A stretch of 64,000 nucleotides of DNA from Actinomadura xylanilytica. GTDB taxonomy: Bacteria; Actinomycetota; Actinomycetes; Streptosporangiales; Streptosporangiaceae. Within the stretch, counting starts at the first letter, position 1. Every line of letters begins with the position of its first letter. A model generated the notes under the pieces. The model was not told the origin of the DNA. It searched no databases and saw only the letters and a list, made by a program, of their open reading frames with translations. This document shows, in pieces, positions 58,996-64,000 of the stretch. Location: positions 372,001 through 436,000 of the forward strand of contig NZ_JASNWE010000001.1 of NCBI RefSeq assembly GCF_030283145.1. Reading direction: 5' to 3'. Position numbers and translations under genes: made by a program.

Positions 58996-60143
58996 TTGCC
59001 CACCTCCGCGCTCGTCCCGGCGGACTCCGGACCGGCCACCTCGGCGCCCATACTGCCCATCCCGCCGGTCCCCTCGGCCAGCTCGGCCTTGCGCCGGCGC
59101 GACGGCCACAGCCCCTCGGGACGGAAGACCATCATCAGCACCAGCACGAACCCGAAGATCAGCATCCGGTAGTCCTTGAGCTCCCGGAACCGCTCCGGCA
59201 GCCACGCCACCACGAACGCCCCGAGGATCACCCCCGGGATGTTGCCCGAGCCGCCGAGCACCACTGCGGCCAGGATCAGCGCCGACACCAGGAACTCGAA
59301 GTTGTTCGGATTGATCGAGCTCTGCTTCGCGGCGAACACCACGCCGCCGCTGCCGCCGATCGCCGCGCCGATCGCGAACGCCGCCAGCTTGAACTTGAAC
59401 GTCGGGACGCCCATCAGCTCCGCCGCGTCCTCGTCCTCGCGGATCGAGGCCCACGCCCGTCCTACCCGGCTCCCCTCCATCCGCTTGACGAACACGATCG
59501 TCACGATGATGAACAGCAGCAGCAGGTAGTAGTACGGCCGCGAGTCCAGCAGCCCGTACTTCAGCGGCTGGACGCCCAGGATCTCGAACTCCGACAGCGT
59601 CGGCGGGTGCGGGATGTCCTGGATGCCCCGCGGCCCGTTGACGTAGGAGCTGTTGGCGGCCGTCCGCTTGACGATCTCACCGAACCCGAGCGTCACGATC
59701 GCCAGGTAGTCGCCCCGGAGCCGCAGCGTCGGCGCCCCGAGGATCACACCGGCGAGCGCCGAGAACAGGATCGCCAGGACCAGCGTCTCCCAGAAGCTCC
59801 ACCCGTACTTGGTGGAGAACGAGGCGATCGTGTAGCCGCCCACCGCGTAGAACGCCACATACCCAAGGTCCAGCAGGCCGGCCATGCCGACCACCACGTT
59901 CAGGCCGAGCGCCAGCAGCACATAGATCGCGATCTGGTCGCTGAGCATCGTCGGCCAGTCGCTGCCGCCCGGCGCCATGAACGAGCCGATCGCCTCGCTC
60001 GGCAGGAACAGCGCGCCCACCACCAGCAGCAGGTACACCGGCCAGCGCACAATGCCGGACGCCGACGCCCACCGGTCCCGGATCTCGTCGAACGACCATC
60101 CGGCGGACCGGGCGCCGCCGTCGTCCTTCTTCGTCAGGTTCAT
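58992..60143 (-). CDS. livM: branched-chain amino-acid ABC transporter permease LivM
   Basis: 383 residues with about nine membrane helices. Recognisable Liv permease features are IYVLLALGLNVVVGMAGLLDLGYVAFYAVG, and the coupling stretch GRAWASIREDEDAAELMGVP with the conserved EDE motif. An extra acidic C-terminal tail is present. It overlaps livH by 4 bases (ATGA) and livG by 4. It forms the channel with LivH. Confidence 0.93.
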   Translation of the reverse strand: MNLTKKDDGGARSAGWSFDEIRDRWASASGIVRWPVYLLLVVGALFLPSEAIGSFMAPGGSDWPTMLSDQIAIYVLLALGLNVVVGMAGLLDLGYVAFYAVGGYTIASFSTKYGWSFWETLVLAILFSALAGVILGAPTLRLRGDYLAIVTLGFGEIVKRTAANSSYVNGPRGIQDIPHPPTLSEFEILGVQPLKYGLLDSRPYYYLLLLFIIVTIVFVKRMEGSRVGRAWASIREDEDAAELMGVPTFKFKLAAFAIGAAIGGSGGVVFAAKQSSINPNNFEFLVSALILAAVVLGGSGNIPGVILGAFVVAWLPERFRELKDYRMLIFGFVLVLMMVFRPEGLWPSRRRKAELAEGTGGMGSMGAEVAGPESAGTSAEVGK

Positions 60144-61108
60144 GCGCGCGCCCGCTGGAGAGACTCACCGAGGATGCCGGTGGGACGGAACATCAGGACC
60201 AGGATCAGCACGGAGAACGCGACCACGTCCCGCCACTGTGAGCCGAAGAGGCTCGCCCCGTACATCTCGAACAGGCCGAGCGAGAACCCGCCGACCAGCG
60301 CTCCGCGGAGGTTGCCGATACCGCCGAGCACCGCCGCCGTGAACGCCTTGATGCCGAGCAGGAACCCGGTGAGGTACCAGGCCTGCTCGAACCGCAGGAA
60401 GTACAGCGCCGCCGCCACCCCCGCCATCACACCGCCGACCAGGAACGTCACCGACACCACCCGGTCGATGTTCACGCCCATCAGCACCGCGGTCTCGGGA
60501 TCCTGCGCCGTCGAGCGGATGCCCCGGCCGAGCTTGGTCCGGTTCACGAACTGGTCCAGCGCGACCATCATCAGCACCGCGCCGACGAACACGATCAGCT
60601 TGTCGTTGCTGACCTCGATCGGGCCGAGGTCGATCACCGTGCTCCGGTCCACGAAGTGCTCGTTCAGCGGCAGCTTGCCGCCCTCCTTGGAGGTGCCGAA
60701 CACCCACCGGATGATGACCGTGCCGAACAGCTGCTGGATCAGGATCGACGCGCCGATCGCGGAGATCAGCGCCGCCAGCCGGGACGCGCCCTTCTTGCGC
60801 AGCGGCCGGTAGGCCAGCACTTCCAGCAGCATCGCCCCGCCGCCGGACACCAGGCCCGCGACCACGGACATGAGGACCGCAAGGCCGATCAGGCCGAGCC
60901 CGCCGGCGCTGTTGACGCCCAGGGTCTGCACCGTCCACAGGGCGGCGAACGTGCCCACCATGAAGATGTCGGCGTGCGCGAAGTTGATCAGCCGGAGGAC
61001 GCCGTAGACCATCGTGTAGCCCAGCGCGACCAGCGCGTAGATCGCGCCGAGCGCCAAGCCGTCGACGGTGGACGGCCAGAATTGGTTAATGAAGTCGTCG
61101 AACGCCAT
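60140..61108 (-). CDS. livH: branched-chain amino-acid ABC transporter permease LivH
   Basis: 322 residues, about eight membrane helices. Motifs include DGLALGAIYALVALGYTMVYGVLRLINFAHADIFMVG at the N-terminus and the coupling segment GRGIRSTAQDPETAVLMGVNIDRV. AAAGG precedes the ATG, right after the terminator that follows livJ, so its own translation start is good although read-through is limited. It is the first gene of the permease/ATPase part. Confidence 0.93.
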   Translation of the reverse strand: MAFDDFINQFWPSTVDGLALGAIYALVALGYTMVYGVLRLINFAHADIFMVGTFAALWTVQTLGVNSAGGLGLIGLAVLMSVVAGLVSGGGAMLLEVLAYRPLRKKGASRLAALISAIGASILIQQLFGTVIIRWVFGTSKEGGKLPLNEHFVDRSTVIDLGPIEVSNDKLIVFVGAVLMMVALDQFVNRTKLGRGIRSTAQDPETAVLMGVNIDRVVSVTFLVGGVMAGVAAALYFLRFEQAWYLTGFLLGIKAFTAAVLGGIGNLRGALVGGFSLGLFEMYGASLFGSQWRDVVAFSVLILVLMFRPTGILGESLQRARA

Positions 61109-61120
61109 TGGTCGCCTTTG

Positions 61121-61157
61121 AAAAAAGGAGCGGGAGCGCTCGTGGCGCTCCCGCTCC
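61121..61157 (-). terminator. intrinsic terminator/attenuator between livJ and livH
   Basis: On the minus strand a 12-bp perfect stem (61157-61146 with 61138-61127, arms GGAGCGGGAGCG) has a 7-base loop and is followed at once by six T. It lies 75 bases after livJ and 13 bases before livH. Partial termination here would give more binding protein than permease, as is typical of binding-protein operons. Confidence 0.85.
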
Positions 61158-61231
61158 CGCGCCGTCAGGGGCCCCGGAACCGGGGGGCACCGGACCGGGC
61201 GGCCGATACACCGCGCCGGACCGCCGCTTCG

Positions 61232-62425
61232 CTACGAGACCTGCGCGTCCTTACTGCTGCCGAGCAGGGGCAGCTTGTTGCCCTTCACCTCGTAGACGAA
61301 GATGTCCTGCGCCGCCAGCTCGCCCTTGTCGTCGAACTTGATCGGCTTGCCGACACCCTGGAAGCTCAGGGTCTTGAGGAAGGTGTTGATGTCCTCGGTG
61401 GAGGTCTTGCCGGCCTTGACCGCCTCGATGAACGCCGTCGCCGCGTCGAAGCCCTCGGTCGAGTAGATCGCGACCTCGGAGCCGAACTTGGTCTTGTAGT
61501 CGGTGGCGAACTTCTTGGCCTTCTCGTTGGTCTTGCCCTCGGCGTCGATCAGGCAGCCGCAGCTCAGCAGCGCGCCCTGCGCGTTCTTCTCGCCCGCGCC
61601 CTCGATCAGGCCGGTGGCCAGCGAACCGTCGCCCGACATCATCTTGCCGGTGTAGCCGGCCTCCTTGAGCTGCTTGAACAGCCGGCCCGCGACCGCGTAG
61701 TACCCGCCGAAGTAGACCAGCTCGGGCTTGAACTGGACGATCTTGTTGACGGTGGAGGAGTAGTCGGTCGCCTTGTCGTCCACCGCGTCGGACTGGACCT
61801 GCACGCCCTTCGGCTTGACCGCGTTGCCGACGTTGTCGGCCAGGCCCTTGCCGTACTCCTGGTTGTCGGACACGGTGAAGACCTTCTTGGCCTTCAGCGC
61901 CCGGAGGGCGAACTCGCCCACGCCCGCGCTCTGCACCGCGTCGTCGGCCACCACCCGGTGCCAGTACTTCCAGCCCTTCTCGGCCAGCGTGATCTGCGTC
62001 GCCGAGGGCGTGACGCTCGGGACCTTCGCCTCGTCCAGGATCGGGTTGGCGCTCTGCGACTCGCCGGAGAACGCCGGGCCGATCAGGCCGGCGATCTTGT
62101 CCTGCTTGATCGCGCCCTGGACCAGCGTGGTCGCCTGCTCCGGCTTGCCCTGGCTGTCGTAGGTCTTGAACTTGATCTTGACCTTGGGGTTGGTCGCGTT
62201 GTACTGCTCGAAGGCCAGCTCGGCGCCCTGCTTGGGCGGGATGACCAGGCCCGAGTTCTCCCCGGTCAGGTCCCCCATGAACCCGATGGTGACCTCGTCG
62301 CCGCCACCCCCGCCGGAGCCGCCGTCGTCACTGCACGCCACCAGGCCGAGCGCGAGCACCGCGCTCGCCGCCGCCGCGACGGTGACCCTCATCTTGTTGC
62401 GCCGCAAGGTGCCCAACCTTTCCAT
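61232..62425 (-). CDS. livJ: branched-chain amino-acid-binding lipoprotein LivJ
   Basis: 397 residues. A signal peptide with lipobox (ALGLVACSDD) and a Gly-rich linker precede a type-1 periplasmic-binding domain: VTIGFMGDLTGENSGLVIP, GLIGPAFSGESQSANPILDEA, VFTVSDNQEYGKGLADNVG. The start is the first ATG; another at residue 12 is possible. It captures substrate outside the membrane for LivHMGF. A terminator separates it from livH, and a GlnR-like box lies upstream. Confidence 0.93.
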   Translation of the reverse strand: MERLGTLRRNKMRVTVAAAASAVLALGLVACSDDGGSGGGGGDEVTIGFMGDLTGENSGLVIPPKQGAELAFEQYNATNPKVKIKFKTYDSQGKPEQATTLVQGAIKQDKIAGLIGPAFSGESQSANPILDEAKVPSVTPSATQITLAEKGWKYWHRVVADDAVQSAGVGEFALRALKAKKVFTVSDNQEYGKGLADNVGNAVKPKGVQVQSDAVDDKATDYSSTVNKIVQFKPELVYFGGYYAVAGRLFKQLKEAGYTGKMMSGDGSLATGLIEGAGEKNAQGALLSCGCLIDAEGKTNEKAKKFATDYKTKFGSEVAIYSTEGFDAATAFIEAVKAGKTSTEDINTFLKTLSFQGVGKPIKFDDKGELAAQDIFVYEVKGNKLPLLGSSKDAQVS

Positions 62426-62555
62426 CCGGATCCGGGAGAGGATCGGGTACGAGTTTTGCCCGACACCGAATCTCGGAAGGAGGAAACGGTCAGCCGGGGA
62501 CCAGGTATGTCGTACACCGACTGCCTAGCCCAGATCAGCACCCCCGGATAGAAGG

Positions 62556-62571
62556 GTTACTCGTTCGTTAC
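62556..62571 (-). promoter_or_regulatory. GlnR-type binding box upstream of livJ
   Basis: On the minus strand GTAAC-N6-GTAAC fits the GlnR half-site pair (GTNAC-N6-GNAAC) of actinobacteria, about 131 bases upstream of the livJ start. GlnR activates transport genes under nitrogen limitation. Only one a/b pair is seen, so affinity may be moderate. The pattern is short, and chance occurrence is possible. Confidence 0.5.
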
Positions 62572-62658
62572 GGCTCCGTGCCCATCCGGTCCCCCGTGCC
62601 GCCAGGCACAATGACCCACGGTGACCGATTCCGGCGCACGCCGGCGCCCGTGCGCGAC

Positions 62659-62675
62659 CCGATCGTCACGATCGG
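62659..62675. promoter_or_regulatory. 17-base palindrome in the livJ-regulator gap
   Basis: CCGATCGT-c-ACGATCGG, an 8-bp perfect dyad with a single central base. It may be an operator or the terminator stem of the regulator gene that ends 62 bases away. The single-base spacer is too short for an RNA loop, which favours a protein site. Confidence 0.4.
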
Positions 62676-62736
62676 TGATATTTTCGGTCCGCCGGTCCCG
62701 CGCCCCGGCCCTGAGGCCCCGCTCCACGCCTGTGCG

Positions 62737-63357
62737 TCAGCCCGCGGCGGGCTCGTCCTGCCCGGCTCCGCCACCGGTGGCACCCGCGACGACCGCCTCG
62801 GCGACCGCGCGCATGGAGAGCCGGCGGTCCATCGAGGTCTTCTGGATCCAGCGGAACGCGTCCGGCTCGCTCCAGCCGTTCGCCTGCTGGAGCAGCCCCT
62901 TGGCCCGCTCGACCACCTTGCGCGTCTCCAGCCGGTCCTGGAGCCCGGCGACCTCGGCCTCCAGCGCCCGCATCTCGGTGTAGCGGCTGACCGCCATCTC
63001 GATCGCGGGCGCGAGGTCGGTCTTGGTGAACGGCTTGACCAGGTAGGCCATCGCGCCCGCGTCGGTGGCCCGCTGCACCAGCTCGCGCTGGGAGAACGCG
63101 GTGAGGATGACCACCGGCGCGATCCGGTCGGCCGAGATGCGCTCGGCCGCGGAGATCCCGTCGAGCACCGGCATCTTGACGTCGAGGATCACCAGATCGG
63201 GCTTGAGCTCGGCGGCCAGCCGGACGGCCGTCTCGCCGTCCCCGGCCTCGCCGACCACCTCGTAGCCGTCCTCCTGAAGCATCTCCTTGAGGTCGAGGCG
63301 GATCAGGGCCTCATCTTCTGCGATCACAACTCGCCGAGCGCTCTCCGTCACGAGCAC
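62737..63357 (-). CDS. pdtaR: ANTAR-domain response regulator, PdtaR-like
   Basis: 206 residues (205 from the GTG at 63351). A receiver domain (VVIAEDEALIRLDLKEML, phospho-Asp in LVILDVKMPVLDG, Lys in YLVKPF) is joined by a coiled coil to a C-terminal ANTAR RNA-binding domain (VVERAKGLLQQANGWSEPDAF and SMDRRLSMRAVAEAV). It binds paired hairpins in target mRNAs and promotes antitermination after phosphorylation by a cognate PdtaS-type kinase encoded elsewhere. The position near polA matches M. tuberculosis. Confidence 0.93.
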   Translation of the reverse strand: MLVTESARRVVIAEDEALIRLDLKEMLQEDGYEVVGEAGDGETAVRLAAELKPDLVILDVKMPVLDGISAAERISADRIAPVVILTAFSQRELVQRATDAGAMAYLVKPFTKTDLAPAIEMAVSRYTEMRALEAEVAGLQDRLETRKVVERAKGLLQQANGWSEPDAFRWIQKTSMDRRLSMRAVAEAVVAGATGGGAGQDEPAAG

Positions 63358-63423
63358 GAGACTACCGGGACGGGCTATCCTGGTCTCCGGCAGGTCGGCA
63401 ACATCACGAGGGCTGCCCTAGCA

Positions 63424-63444
63424 CCACAAATGTCCACTTTGTGG
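63424..63444 (+). other. small hairpin just before the tRNA
   Basis: CCACAAA and TTTGTGG (7 bp, 7-base loop) end 8 bases before the tRNA. It could be a processing signal or a promoter-region dyad. It is conspicuous because it is AT-richer than its surroundings. Confidence 0.35.
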
Positions 63445-63451
63445 ATAGAAA

Positions 63452-63524
63452 GCCCCGATATCCCAATCGGTAGAGGATGCGGTCTCAAACACCGTTCAGT
63501 GTGGGTTCGAGTCCCACTCGGGGC
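63452..63524 (+). tRNA. tRNA-Leu(CAA)-like tRNA with short variable loop
   Basis: Acceptor GCCCCGA pairs with TCGGGGC; D arm TCC/GGA; anticodon stem GCGGT/ACCGT around the loop CTCAAAC, giving anticodon CAA; five-base variable loop TCAGT; T stem GTGGG/CCCAC with loop TTCGAGT; discriminator A. CAA reads leucine UUG. Ordinary bacterial tRNA-Leu has a long variable arm, which is absent here. CCA is not fully encoded (ACCC follows). It is 73 nt. Confidence 0.8.
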
Positions 63525-63634
63525 ACCCTCCATCTCACGACCCCCACCACCCCCGGCCACCGGCTCGCGCACGCCGGAGCGGAACTCTCCGCAGCGTCCC
63601 CGAAACTGTCAGTGGTCGGCGCGACGATGCGGGC

Positions 63635-64000
63635 ATGTACGACGCGGCGATCGTCAATGAGGCTCTGCGGCTGTCCAGAGACGGGTTCTCCGACCGCACG
63701 ATCGCTCAGATCTGCGGCGTCTCCGTCGCGGCGGTGCGCAAATGGCGCTACGGGACGAGGCGGGGCAGCCGTGATCCCGCATTCCCGGAGCGGTGGGACG
63801 GACGCGTCAAACGCGACTGCCCCGCTGCTTCGGGCGCCCGCTCGACCGCCGGAAATACGCGTATCTGCTCGGCGTCTACCTGGGCGACGGTCACATCGTC
63901 GCCACGGTCAAAGGCTGCTTCCGCCTCTCCCTGAGCTGCTGCGCCGGCTGGCCGGGACTCGTCGAAGCCGCCGCCTGTTCGATGGCCGCGGTCCTGCCGC
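63635..64000 (+). pseudogene. helix-turn-helix/LAGLIDADG-like gene with a frameshift, cut by the window end
   Basis: The start MYDAAIVNEALRLSRDGF and the HTH DRTIAQICGVSVAAVRKWRY read in one frame as far as RDCP. The natural continuation CFGRPLDRRKYAYLLGVYLGDGHIV, with the LAGLIDADG-like motif YLLGVYLGDG, reads only in another frame. Adding one C to the C run at 63820-63823 would join them (RDCPRCFGRPLD). So this is either a broken gene, a sequencing slip, or a rare recoding site. The family has the HTH followed by a homing-endonuclease-like domain. The 3' end lies outside. Confidence 0.65.

Larger units (their letters stand above)
62426..62736. other. 311-base regulatory gap between the PdtaR-like gene and livJ
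   Basis: No gene is supported. The minus strand holds the livJ leader and promoter. A GlnR-type box and a 17-base palindrome are listed separately. A long C/G-rich stretch after the regulator gene is consistent with its terminator. Confidence 0.7.

Noticed and set aside
63375..63572. Minus-strand frame over the tRNA
   Set aside because: It is antisense to a well-folded tRNA and has no recognisable protein feature.

Overview
This window is high-GC DNA from a filamentous-type actinomycete. The housekeeping gene order, the ANTAR-type response regulator, the XRE/DUF397/HATPase module and the many GTG starts suggest a Streptosporangiales-like organism such as an Actinomadura relative; that placement is an inference. 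Two core blocks keep the gene order known from other Actinobacteria, for example Mycobacterium tuberculosis. The left block (1-6704, all minus strand) is pyrG, an ADP-ribose pyrophosphatase, xerD, parA, scpA, scpB and rluB: nucleotide supply, dimer resolution, partitioning and condensin loading. The right block (33-64 kb) holds uvrB, coaE, rpsA, polA and a PdtaR-like regulator, with liv transporter genes and accessory genes between them.

Between the blocks lies an accessory region of about 26 kb. It opens with a long heptad-repeat coiled-coil protein (minus) and a proline iminopeptidase (plus). Next is a complete ectoine/hydroxyectoine locus: ectABCD for synthesis, then ehuBCDA-like genes for uptake, each bounded by strong hairpins. 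After that come a cyanamide-hydratase-like HD protein divergent from a GlxA/AraC regulator, a thiolase/DUF35/nitronate-monooxygenase-like operon behind a dyad-bearing promoter, and a 966-residue membrane protein with a binding-protein-like external domain. A virginiamycin B lyase gene overlaps that gene's end. A WhiJ-type module (HATPase, XRE-DUF5753, DUF397) with a perfect operator dyad, a SnoaL-like protein, an MFS/GNAT pair, two tandem secreted I36-type inhibitors behind 11-bp-periodic repeats, an SGNH hydrolase and a lipoprotein complete the region.

Right of uvrB are a NarL-type sensor kinase, an unexplained three-gene operon (membrane protein, cupin-like protein, inositol-monophosphatase-like protein) and an ArsB/NhaD-type transporter. 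Beside these is the most striking gene, a 1977-residue protein. It carries a TIR domain, a calcineurin-like phosphoesterase fold whose metal ligands have mostly been lost, a NACHT NTPase, pentapeptide repeats and fifteen WD40 repeats. It looks like a single-protein sensor/effector of the STAND immune or cell-death type. coaE, rpsA and polA follow, and then a full branched-chain amino-acid transporter (livJHMGF). livJ is separated from the permease genes by an intrinsic terminator and preceded by a GlnR-like box. The window ends with a PdtaR-like regulator, an odd tRNA with anticodon CAA and a short variable loop, and a frameshifted HTH/LAGLIDADG-like gene cut by the window edge.

All calls come from reading the sequence and from family knowledge; no database search was run. 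Start codons, promoters and operators are predictions.
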